Shown here piece after piece: positions 1 to 6,381 of a DNA stretch of 12,117 nt. Made by a program: the position numbers and the translations under genes. The notes below the pieces were generated by a model. It saw only the letters and a program-made list of their open reading frames with translations. It was not told where the DNA came from and searched no databases. Positions within the stretch are counted from its first letter, which is position 1, and each line of letters begins with the position of its first letter. This stretch comes from CALVXC01 sp036636255 (GTDB lineage Bacteria; Bacillota_I; Bacilli_A; RF39; UBA660), in contig JAVWOV010000026.1 in NCBI GenBank assembly GCA_036636255.1, forward strand, positions 1-12,117, read 5' to 3'.

Positions 1-4
1 ACTT

Positions 5-35
5 AATTGACCATTCATTATTTTGCTGGTCAATT
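5..35. repeat. Inverted repeat, 9-bp arms, upstream of the dnaX promoter
   Basis: The arms aattgacca (5-13) and tggtcaatt (27-35) are perfect reverse complements around a 13-base loop. No strong T run follows on either strand, so it is not a textbook rho-independent terminator. It could be the tail of an upstream transcript's terminator or an operator. The upstream gene lies outside the window. Confidence 0.4.
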
Positions 36-52
36 TAACTTTTCATTCGAGT

Positions 53-77
53 AAAAGAAAATATTAAATTTTCTTTT
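53..77. repeat. Inverted repeat, AT-rich hairpin just upstream of the dnaX promoter
   Basis: The arms aaaagaaaa (53-61) and ttttctttt (69-77) are perfect reverse complements, and T62-A68 adds a tenth pair, leaving a 5-base loop. The stem has one G-C pair, so it would be weak. A T-rich stretch follows on the plus strand, so a weak terminator of the preceding transcript is possible. Purine/pyrimidine asymmetry alone could also give this pattern in such AT-rich DNA. Confidence 0.3.
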
Positions 78-98
78 CTTTAAATGTTGGAATAAAAA

Positions 99-107
99 TG
101 TTATAAT
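99..107 (+). promoter_or_regulatory. Extended -10 promoter for the dnaX operon
   Basis: TG (99-100), one base, then a perfect TATAAT (102-107) form an extended -10 element for the housekeeping sigma factor. No convincing TTGACA-like -35 sits 17 bp upstream, which is tolerated with an extended -10. The predicted start near 114 gives a leader of only about 17 nt, ending in the GGAGG at 119-123 that serves dnaX. The ppaC promoter has the same TGnTATAAT architecture. Inferred from sequence only. Confidence 0.65.
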
Positions 108-130
108 AAATATGGTTTGGAGGTTAAAAA

Positions 131-1900
131 ATGTATCAGGCTTTATATAGAAAATATCGTCCAGAAACATTTGATCAAGTAGTTGGACAAAATATAATAA
201 TTCAAACATTAAAAAACGCTATTAATAGTAATAAATTATCACATGCATATCTTTTTTCGGGACCTAGAGGAACAGGTAAAACAAGTGTAGCAAAAATATT
301 AGCTAAGACAATTAATTGTGAAAGTCTTTTTAAATCAATACCTTGTAATAAATGTGTTAATTGTACGCAATACAATAATAAACAAATGATTGATATAATA
401 GAAATAGATGCAGCATCAAATAATGGTGTTGAGGAAATAAGAGAATTAAAAAGTAAAGTTAGTTTAGTTCCAAATACAGGTAAATATAAGATTTATATAA
501 TTGATGAAGTTCATATGTTAACGGTAGGGGCCTTTAATGCTTTATTAAAAACTTTGGAGGAACCACCACAACATATTGTTTTTGTTCTTGCAACTACTGA
601 ACCACAAAAAATTCCAGCAACTATTGTTTCACGATGTCAAAGATTTGATTTTAAAAAAATTTCTGATTGTTTTATTTTGAAATATTTGAAAGAAATAGCC
701 ATAAAAGAAAATATTAATATTACAGAAGATGCATTAAAAGAAATAGCGAGATTATCCGCGGGAGGAATGCGTGATGCTATAGGAATGTTGGATCAAATTT
801 CTTCGTTTTCAGAACATCAAATTACTCTTACAGAGGTACATGAAGTAAATGGAACCTTAGATCAAAAGGAAATTAAAAAAATTATTGAAAGCTTAATTAT
901 AGGTGATATAACCAAATTGTTAAAAATGGTAGATAAATATAATGATGATGGTAAAAATTTATCTAAACTTATTGAAGAAATTATTTTGTTTTTAAAAAAT
1001 ATTCTTTTATCTAAAAAAGCGCCAGTATATTTTAAACAAGAATATTTGAATGTTGATTTATACAATGTTGATATTAATGAAGAATATCTTATTAAATGTA
1101 TAGAAATATTTAACGAATCTTTATATAAAATAAAAACATCAAATAATCAAAAACTTATTTTAGAAATTACTTTAATTAAATTGATAAACAATAATAGTGT
1201 TAAAAAAACACAAAATAATAAAATCTTAATTAATGATAAAAAAGAAGCTCTGAAGCAAAGCGAAATATGTAACAAAATTAATGATGTTAATGCTGATAAT
1301 AAAAAAAAATTTAATCTATATAATCAAACTATGAAAACTGATGAAGGAGTAAAGGATAAAAATAAAGATCAAATTATTAAAATAAAAGAAAAAATAGAAA
1401 GTATAATTTTAGAAAATGTTAATAGTGAATTAAAAGAAAAATTAAAACAAGTAAAAAAAATAAGAATTAATAATGCTTTAAGCACATTTAATCGAAAACA
1501 AGTAATAGAGTTTAAATCTAAATTGAATTTAATTGAAAATTTAATTTTAGATCCTATATATAATTATGAAGCTTCAATGCTTTTAGATAGTAAATTAAAA
1601 GCGATAGGTAATGAATATATGATTTTTGTTTATGAAACAGAGCATATTTCTGATTTGTTTAATCAACATATAATTACTATTGAAGAAATGCTTGAAAAAG
1701 TTTATAATAATAAATATAAAGTTATAGCCACTTATATAGATGAATGGAATATCATAAAAAATCAATTTAATAATAAAAAAACAATATTTACTCTGATGGA
1801 AGATAATATAGATGTGAAAAAAATATTGAAAAATGATAAACAAATTAATGTTAATAATGATATTGAACAATTATTTGATGAAATAGTTGAATATAATTAG
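131..1900 (+). CDS. dnaX: DNA polymerase III tau (tau/gamma) subunit
   Basis: This is the clamp-loader ATPase that opens the sliding clamp and, through its C-terminal part, links the loader to the polymerase and helicase at the replication fork. Visible are the Walker A GPRGTGKT (residues 44-51), four zinc cysteines (63, 72, 75, 78), the Walker B-type DEVH (125-128) and the SRC motif (167-169). The AAA+ and collar region ends near residue 350. A Lys/Asn-rich linker (about 355-400) follows, then a tau-type C-terminal region. Its length of 589 aa is normal for the family. The ATG at 131 has GGAGG at 119-123. It is the first gene of the operon, with ebfC 17 bases after its TAG stop. An A9 run at 1301-1309 in the linker is a possible slippage site for a roughly 394-residue gamma form (see findings). 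Confidence 0.97.
   Translation: MYQALYRKYRPETFDQVVGQNIIIQTLKNAINSNKLSHAYLFSGPRGTGKTSVAKILAKTINCESLFKSIPCNKCVNCTQYNNKQMIDIIEIDAASNNGVEEIRELKSKVSLVPNTGKYKIYIIDEVHMLTVGAFNALLKTLEEPPQHIVFVLATTEPQKIPATIVSRCQRFDFKKISDCFILKYLKEIAIKENINITEDALKEIARLSAGGMRDAIGMLDQISSFSEHQITLTEVHEVNGTLDQKEIKKIIESLIIGDITKLLKMVDKYNDDGKNLSKLIEEIILFLKNILLSKKAPVYFKQEYLNVDLYNVDINEEYLIKCIEIFNESLYKIKTSNNQKLILEITLIKLINNNSVKKTQNNKILINDKKEALKQSEICNKINDVNADNKKKFNLYNQTMKTDEGVKDKNKDQIIKIKEKIESIILENVNSELKEKLKQVKKIRINNALSTFNRKQVIEFKSKLNLIENLILDPIYNYEASMLLDSKLKAIGNEYMIFVYETEHISDLFNQHIITIEEMLEKVYNNKYKVIATYIDEWNIIKNQFNNKKTIFTLMEDNIDVKKILKNDKQINVNNDIEQLFDEIVEYN
1301..1309 (+). other. A9 run in dnaX linker, candidate slippage/frameshift site for gamma
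   Basis: Nine A residues encode Lys391-Lys393 of DnaX, read in frame as AAA AAA AAA TTT, so an A AAA AAA heptamer is in the phase needed for -1 ribosomal frameshifting. A -1 shift, or one added A in the mRNA, gives Ile and then TAA. One lost A gives a stop after about nine further codons. Either event yields a protein ending just after the clamp-loader collar, as gamma does. I see no obvious stimulatory Shine-Dalgarno or strong hairpin nearby. A runs are common in this DNA, so function is uncertain. Confidence 0.4.
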
Positions 1901-1917
1901 TAGAAAAGAGGAATAAA

Positions 1918-2214
1918 ATGAATGTACAAGCAATGATGAAACAAGCTCAAAAATTACAAAAAGATATGATGGTTGCAAAAGATGAAATTGATAATACACT
2001 ATTTGAAGGAGAATCTTCAATCGTAAAAGTAAAAATGAATGGTAAAAAACAATTATTACAAACTAAGATAGACAGTAATGATTTATCTTTAGATGATATT
2101 GAAATACTTGAAGATATGATTGTAATTGCTGTTAATGATGCACTAAAAAAAATTGACACTAAAACAAATGAAAAAATGGGAAAATATACACAAGGAATGC
2201 CGGGATTGTTTTGA
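1918..2214 (+). CDS. ebfC: YbaB/EbfC family nucleoid-associated protein
   Basis: A small DNA-binding protein of the YbaB/EbfC family (YaaK in Bacillus), which forms dimers and coats DNA. It is almost always encoded between dnaX and recR, as here. At 98 aa it has the family's usual length. The N-terminal helix is rich in Gln, Lys and Met (M-K-Q-A-Q-K-L-Q, residues 7-14). The conserved middle contains V-K-V-K-M-N-G and L-E-D-M, and the typical C-terminal tail ends G-M-P-G-L-F. The ATG at 1918 is preceded by AGAGGA (1907-1912). Its TGA stop shares one base with the recR ATG, which implies translational coupling. The molecular role in this organism is inferred from the family; the family call is firm. 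Confidence 0.95.
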   Translation: MNVQAMMKQAQKLQKDMMVAKDEIDNTLFEGESSIVKVKMNGKKQLLQTKIDSNDLSLDDIEILEDMIVIAVNDALKKIDTKTNEKMGKYTQGMPGLF

Positions 2215-2825
2215 TGGATTATCCAAAAAATATAAATAATTTAATTGAATGTTTTAAAAAGTTACCTGGAATTGGTAATAAAACAGCTGAACGTTTAGCA
2301 CTGGCAACATTGAATTTAGATGATGAAGTAAATAAATTGTTTGGGGAAACAATTATAAATATTAAAACAAAAATCAAAAGATGTTCTAAATGTAACAATT
2401 TAACAGAAGAAGAATTATGCTCTATTTGTTTAAATAAACAAAGAAATAAAAAAATGATTTGTGTTGTCGAAGAAGTTAAAAATATTAATTTGTTTGAGAA
2501 AGTAGGTTCTTATGATGGATTATATTTTGTTTTAAATAAATTAATTTCACCATTAAATGGTGTTAATCCAGATGATACTAATATTAACCAATTAATTAAA
2601 AGAATTAATTTAGAAAAAATAGATGAAGTAATTCTAGCCGTACGTCCAAGTATTGAAGGACAAACTACGGCTCTTTATATTGTTAAATTATTAGAGCATA
2701 CTAATGTTATTGTATCTAAAATAGCAAGCGGTATTCCTATAGGTGCCGATATGGAATATATTGATACATTAACTTTAGAAATAGCCTTAGAGGATCGTCA
2801 AAAAATATCAAAACTTAATGAATAA
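2214..2825 (+). CDS. recR: Recombination mediator protein RecR
   Basis: RecR works with RecO (and RecF) to load RecA onto gapped single-stranded DNA during recombinational repair. The 203-aa product has the normal family length. It has an N-terminal helix-hairpin-helix (K-L-P-G-I-G-N-K-T-A, about residues 16-26) and a C4 zinc finger at Cys57, Cys60, Cys69 and Cys72. A Toprim domain begins near I-C-V-V-E-E (about 82-87), and the conserved C-terminal segment includes I-A-S-G-I-P-I-G. I chose the ATG at 2214, which overlaps the ebfC TGA by one base. A TTG three bases upstream in the same frame is possible but less likely. No strong Shine-Dalgarno is present, so expression probably relies on ribosomes finishing ebfC. 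The frame is intact. Confidence 0.96.
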   Translation: MDYPKNINNLIECFKKLPGIGNKTAERLALATLNLDDEVNKLFGETIINIKTKIKRCSKCNNLTEEELCSICLNKQRNKKMICVVEEVKNINLFEKVGSYDGLYFVLNKLISPLNGVNPDDTNINQLIKRINLEKIDEVILAVRPSIEGQTTALYIVKLLEHTNVIVSKIASGIPIGADMEYIDTLTLEIALEDRQKISKLNE

Positions 2826-2852
2826 AATATATATTGATTCATATATTTTATT
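2821..2852 (+). repeat. Perfect 12-bp A/T hairpin between recR and bofA
   Basis: aataaaatatat (2821-2832) and atatattttatt (2841-2852) are exact reverse complements around an 8-base loop. The left arm includes the recR TAA stop, and the right arm ends one base before the bofA Shine-Dalgarno (GAGGTGG, 2853-2859). It could limit ribosome access to bofA, act as an mRNA processing or stability element, or be a weak terminator. The stem has no G-C pair, so stability would be low. Confidence 0.45.
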
Positions 2853-2864
2853 GAGGTGGACAAA

Positions 2865-3053
2865 ATGGTTAAACAGATAGTAGTATTATTTAGAAAAATA
2901 ATTGTAAGTTCATTTTTATTATATGGATTTAATCTTATAGCTAGTTCATTTGGCTTATTAATTCCAATAAATATAATAACTGTATTATTTGTAAGTATAT
3001 TAGGACTGCCAGGCCTTTTTTCATTAATGTTAATACTAATTTTAATATTTTAA
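2865..3053 (+). CDS. bofA: BofA-like sigma-K processing inhibitor (short form)
   Basis: A 62-aa hydrophobic membrane protein matching the C-terminal two thirds of BofA, which in Bacillus holds the intramembrane protease SpoIVFB inactive until pro-sigma-K must be cleaved. The family core F-G-L-L-I-P-I-N-I-I-T and the following I-L-G-L-P-G are clear. Asn23, Asn36 and Thr39 have the spacing of Bacillus BofA N48, N61 and T64, which are known to be important for inhibition. Bacillus BofA is 87 aa with two membrane segments; here the first segment is absent and a short basic start replaces it. The ATG at 2865 follows GAGGTGG (2853-2859); a GTG at 2856 lies inside that site and is rejected. It sits between recR and holB, as usual. 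Whether this organism sporulates cannot be seen here. Confidence 0.85.
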   Translation: MVKQIVVLFRKIIVSSFLLYGFNLIASSFGLLIPINIITVLFVSILGLPGLFSLMLILILIF

Positions 3054-3067
3054 AGGATGTGGTAATT

Positions 3068-4027
3068 ATGTTAGATGATTATAAAAAATCACAACCATTA
3101 GCATGGAAAATATTAACTAAGCAAATTAAAAGTCAAAAATATTCGCACGCTTATCTTTTTGAAAGTAATGGATGTAGTGATGTTGATAATTTAGTTTTAT
3201 CATTTGTTAAGTCTTTGCTGTGTCCAAATAATTATTTTAATAATGAAAAATGTGGTGAATGTTTTCAATGTCAAAATATTCAAAATAACAATTTTCCAGA
3301 AATAAAGATTATTGAAGCAGAAGGTTTATGGATTAAAAAAAAGCAATTAACGGAATTGCAACAACAATTTCAAACAAAATCAATAAATTCAAAGAAACAA
3401 ATATATATAATCCAAGAAGCATCTAAATTAAATAATGTAGCAGCTAATTCATTACTTAAATTTATTGAAGAACCAGCTGAAAATATAATGGCCTTTTTAA
3501 TTACATCAAATCGTTATTTGATTTTACCAACAATTATTTCGCGTTGTCAAATTATTTCGTTAATTAAAAACATTAATAATGAACAAACAATGATTGAAAA
3601 AATCGCTAATTACTTGTATAATAATAATCAAGACATTCAAAAATTTATTACAGATGAAAAAAGTATTTTAAATATTAGTAGTATTTTGGAATTTATTCAA
3701 ATGATTGAACTTCAAAAATCTGATTCATTACTTTATACAAGTAAATATTGGACAAGTTGTTTTAAAAGCAAAGAAGATCTTATTATCGCTTTTGAAATAA
3801 TGTTATTATATTATAAAGATGTTCTAAATTTTCAATCTAATAAAATTAATCTTATATTTGATGTAAATAATATTGAACAAATAGCGAGATTAAATACTGT
3901 ACAAAAAACTTGTTATAAAATAGAAAAAATTATTGATTTAAAAAATTATATTAAAATAAATGCTAATGTAAATTTATTGATTGATAAGTTAATAATAGAA
4001 TTGGGAGGAGGAATTAAAAATGCATGA
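3068..4027 (+). CDS. holB: DNA polymerase III delta' subunit
   Basis: Delta' is the stator of the clamp loader and assembles with DnaX and delta. The 319-aa protein shares the clamp-loader fold with DnaX. It has H-A-Y-L-F near residue 30, a zinc-type cysteine cluster (C-G-E-C-F-Q-C plus an upstream Cys, about residues 52-68), S-L-L-K-F-I-E-E-P and the SRC motif (I-I-S-R-C-Q). The P-loop position reads E-S-N-G-C-S-D with no GKT, so ATP binding is not expected, as in many delta' proteins. The ATG at 3068 lies 10 bases after AAAGGA (3052-3057). A GTG at 3059 is too close to that site. Its TGA stop overlaps the ricT start by 8 bases. Bacillus places tmk and small genes between bofA and holB; here they are absent. 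The C-terminal third is poorly conserved, as usual. Confidence 0.93.
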   Translation: MLDDYKKSQPLAWKILTKQIKSQKYSHAYLFESNGCSDVDNLVLSFVKSLLCPNNYFNNEKCGECFQCQNIQNNNFPEIKIIEAEGLWIKKKQLTELQQQFQTKSINSKKQIYIIQEASKLNNVAANSLLKFIEEPAENIMAFLITSNRYLILPTIISRCQIISLIKNINNEQTMIEKIANYLYNNNQDIQKFITDEKSILNISSILEFIQMIELQKSDSLLYTSKYWTSCFKSKEDLIIAFEIMLLYYKDVLNFQSNKINLIFDVNNIEQIARLNTVQKTCYKIEKIIDLKNYIKINANVNLLIDKLIIELGGGIKNA

Positions 4028-4256
4028 AGTTATAGGCGTAACTTTTAATAATAATGGACGGATTTTTTATTTTTTAGTAGGAGATAAAAAAGTAAAAAAA
4101 AATATAACAGTTATTGTAGAAACAGAATGGGGTTTAAGTTTTGGTGTAGTTATGACAGATATTATGATGAAAAGTGATACGCAATTTCAAACTCCTTTAA
4201 AAAATATTGTTAGAGTTGCTAGTAAGGAAGATTATTATCATAATAAAAAAATATAA
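4020..4256 (+). pseudogene. ricT: ricT (PSP1 family), N-terminal part before frameshift
   Basis: This is the start of RicT/YaaT, a PSP1-domain protein that with RicA and RicF forms an Fe-S complex assisting RNase Y in mRNA maturation in Bacillus. The first 74 codons align well by eye with RicT: V-I-G-V-x-F near the start, V-I-V-E-T, then R-V-A-S-K-E-D. After A7 (4245-4251) the frame hits TAA at 4254-4256. The family sequence continues in the -1 frame with no residue missing, so one lost base in the A run explains the break. A strong GGGAGGAGG (4003-4011) lies 8 bases before the ATG, which overlaps the end of holB. Whether this is a real mutation, an undercalled homopolymer, or a site rescued by RNA polymerase slippage cannot be decided here. 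Confidence 0.85.
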
Positions 4257-4816
4257 GTGATGCTAAAAAAGCATTAGAAATAGCGAAAGAATTGGTTAAA
4301 AAACATGATTTAAGTATGTATATTATTAATGCTACTTATACTTTTAGTCGTGAACAATTAGTGTTTAAATTTGTAGCTGATCATCGTGTTGATTTTCGTG
4401 GATTAGCTAAAGATTTAGCTAATATTTATAAGACAAGAATTGAATTAAGACAAGTAGGTGTAAGAGATAAAGCTCGGGAAGTAGGGGGAATCGGGCAGTG
4501 TGGACGTTGTTTATGCTGTACTAAAGTTTTAAATGATTTTACTGCTGTTTCTATTAATATGGCTAAAAATCAGAATATTGCATTAAATCCTTCTAAGATA
4601 AATGGAATATGTGGACGTTTAATGTGTTGTTTGAAATATGAAGAAGATGATTATACAAAATGTCGTAAATGTTTGCCTAAAGTAGGTAATAAAATTAAAA
4701 CAGAAAAAGGTGAAGGCGTAGTAATAAAAAATGATATTGGAAGAGGAACCTATAGTGTAGAAATATCAAATTATGGTGTAATGAAATGTGAAATAGATAA
4801 TCATGAATGTCGTTAA
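4250..4816 (+). pseudogene. ricT: ricT (PSP1 family), C-terminal part after frameshift
   Basis: The remainder of RicT, in the -1 frame relative to the N-terminal part. The PSP1 core is clear: F-x-A-D-H-R-V-D-F-R, R-I-E-L-R-Q-V-G-V-R-D, and the two cysteine motifs C-G-R-C-L-C-C and C-G-R-L-M-C-C-L-K-Y-E, which in RicT contribute to Fe-S binding. Joined across one restored base the protein would be 265 aa, close to Bacillus RicT (about 275). The first ATG in this part (4292) is inside the conserved region and has no Shine-Dalgarno, so it is not a natural start. Conservation up to the TAA at 4814 implies the lesion is recent, rescued or artefactual. The end overlaps trmN6 by 14 bases. Bacillus yabA, normally next, is absent. 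Confidence 0.88.
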
Positions 4817-5552
4817 TCAATTACTAGGGTATAATAAACTTGATATTGTTCAAAATACACAAATGTTTAGCTTTTCTTTAGATTCGATCCTTTTACCAGG
4901 TTTTATAACAATAAATAAAAAAACAAAAAAAATTTTAGATATAGGTACAGGTAATGCGCCTATTCCATTAATTTTATCAACTATGACGGATGCTAAAATA
5001 ATTGGGGTTGAAATTCAAAAAGGTGCGTATGAATTAGCTAAAAAATCTATTGAAATTAATAAATTAAATGATCAAATAGATATCATAAATGGAGATATTT
5101 TAGACGTAATTAAAAATTACGAAACAGATAGTTTTGATATTATTACTTGTAACCCCCCTTATTTTAAAGTTAACAAAGATGCTAATTTTAATCAAAGTGA
5201 ATATAAGACAATTGCTCGACATGAGGTTTTTTTGAATATTGAAGATGTTATAAAAATAAGTAAAAAATTACTTAAAAACAATGGATTATTGGGTCTTGTA
5301 CATCGCCCAGAACGGTTATGTGAAATTATTATGTTATTAGAAAAATATAATTTAGAACCGAAGAAGTTACAATTTGTTTATTCTAAAAGAAATAGTAATG
5401 CTAATATAATTTTAATAGAAGCTAAAAAAAATGGGAATACAGGTTTAAAAATAGTGAAACCATTATATGTTCATGAGGATAATGGCGAATATTCTAAACA
5501 GGTTAAAGATTTTTTTGAAAGAGGGCAAAAAGATGTCGCAGAAAAGTTATGA
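4803..5552 (+). CDS. tRNA1(Val) (adenine37-N6)-methyltransferase, TrmN6/YabB-like
   Basis: A class I SAM-dependent methyltransferase of the TrmN6 (YfiC/YabB) family, which methylates N6 of adenine 37 next to the anticodon in tRNA1(Val). The 249-aa protein shows the family N-terminus F-S-F-S-L-D-S-I-L-L (about residues 22-31), the SAM-binding motif I D-I-G-T-G-N (46-51), the acidic residue of motif II (V-E, 69-70) and the catalytic N-P-P-Y (117-120). Bacillus YabB is the positional equivalent, between ricT and rsmI. The ATG at 4803 overlaps ricT by 14 bases and has no good Shine-Dalgarno, so coupled translation is likely; a ricT frameshift could then lower its expression. The end overlaps rsmI by 20 bases. 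Substrate is inferred from the family. Confidence 0.9.
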   Translation: MNVVNQLLGYNKLDIVQNTQMFSFSLDSILLPGFITINKKTKKILDIGTGNAPIPLILSTMTDAKIIGVEIQKGAYELAKKSIEINKLNDQIDIINGDILDVIKNYETDSFDIITCNPPYFKVNKDANFNQSEYKTIARHEVFLNIEDVIKISKKLLKNNGLLGLVHRPERLCEIIMLLEKYNLEPKKLQFVYSKRNSNANIILIEAKKNGNTGLKIVKPLYVHEDNGEYSKQVKDFFERGQKDVAEKL

Positions 5553-6369
5553 TGATACACCTACTTTATATTTAATACCGACGCCAATTGGTAATTATGA
5601 TGATATAACTTTAAGAACCTTAAAAACATTAGAACAAATAGATGTTTTATTTTGTGAAGATACAAGAGTAACAGGTCAATTATTACATCATTTCAATATA
5701 AGGTGTCAATTGATTGCTAATCATTTACATAACGAGAAACATAATAAGGAAAAAATTTTGACTTATTTAAAAAGTGGTCAAAGTATAGGCTTAGTAAGCG
5801 ATAGAGGTACTCCAATTATAAGTGATCCAGGTATTGAACTTGCTAAGCATGTTATTGCTAATAATTATAATGTTGTTAGTTTACCAGGTGCTACAGCTTT
5901 AATACCAGCTTTAACAATAGCCGGATTAGATGCAAATTATTTTCTTTTTTATGGATTTTTAGATGCTAAAGATGGTAGAAGAAGAAAACAGTTAAGTAAT
6001 TTAATGAATTATCCAATGACTATTATTTTTTATGAAGCACCACATAGAATTGTTAAAACTATGAATGATATATTAGATGTTTTTGGTGATCGAAATATAT
6101 GTGTAGCTCGCGAAATAAGCAAAAAATTTGAAGAAGTATATCGTGGTAAAGTAAGTGATGTTATTAAACAAGTACAAAACATAAAAGGGGAAATTGTTAT
6201 TGTTGTTGCGGGAAATAAAAATTTGATAAATTATGAAGAATTACCAATCGATGAGCATATTAAAATATATATGCAAGACGGTTTAAATTCTAAAGAAGCA
6301 ATTAAAGAAGTAGCTAAACAACGTAAAGTAAATAAAAATGTTGTTTATAAGGAATATCATCACAAATAG
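5533..6369 (+). CDS. rsmI: 16S rRNA (cytidine1402-2'-O)-methyltransferase
   Basis: RsmI adds the 2'-O-methyl group to C1402 of 16S rRNA in the decoding centre; it belongs to the tetrapyrrole methylase fold. At 278 aa the length is normal. Motifs in order are L-Y-L-I-P-T-P-I-G-N (residues 12-21), D-I-T-L-R (24-28), F-C-E-D-T-R (40-45), L-V-S-D-R-G-T-P (87-94), I-S-D-P-G (96-100), P-G-A-T-A-L (118-123) and Y-E-A-P-H-R. I placed the start at the ATG at 5533, seven bases after AGAGGG (5520-5525). An upstream in-frame ATG at 5467 would add 22 residues deep inside trmN6 that are not part of the family. The TAG stop overlaps the pth Shine-Dalgarno. Confidence 0.95.
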   Translation: MSQKSYDDTPTLYLIPTPIGNYDDITLRTLKTLEQIDVLFCEDTRVTGQLLHHFNIRCQLIANHLHNEKHNKEKILTYLKSGQSIGLVSDRGTPIISDPGIELAKHVIANNYNVVSLPGATALIPALTIAGLDANYFLFYGFLDAKDGRRRKQLSNLMNYPMTIIFYEAPHRIVKTMNDILDVFGDRNICVAREISKKFEEVYRGKVSDVIKQVQNIKGEIVIVVAGNKNLINYEELPIDEHIKIYMQDGLNSKEAIKEVAKQRKVNKNVVYKEYHHK

Positions 6370-6381
6370 GAGGATAATATA

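Noticed and set aside
1..130. 3' end of the small SRP RNA (scr/ffs), which precedes dnaX in Bacillus
   Set aside because: The conserved helix 8 sequence with its GGAAG-type motif is absent; only AT-rich inverted repeats are present.
862..1065. Minus-strand open frames inside dnaX, ebfC and mfd (862-1065, 1595-1870, 1947-2159, 9101-9322)
   Set aside because: They are antisense to strongly conserved genes, have low-complexity composition from AT-rich codons, and show no recognisable domain or ribosome-binding site.
3068..4027. A second dnaX-type ATPase (duplicate clamp-loader motor)
   Set aside because: The P-loop is absent (E-S-N-G-C-S-D) while the SRC motif remains, and position next to ricT identifies it as delta'.
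4244..4253. Programmed -1 ribosomal frameshift at the ricT A7 run
   Set aside because: In the reading frame the heptamer is T AAA AAA, so P-site re-pairing is poor, no clear stimulatory structure is seen, and RicT is not known to need frameshifting. Kept only as a minor alternative.
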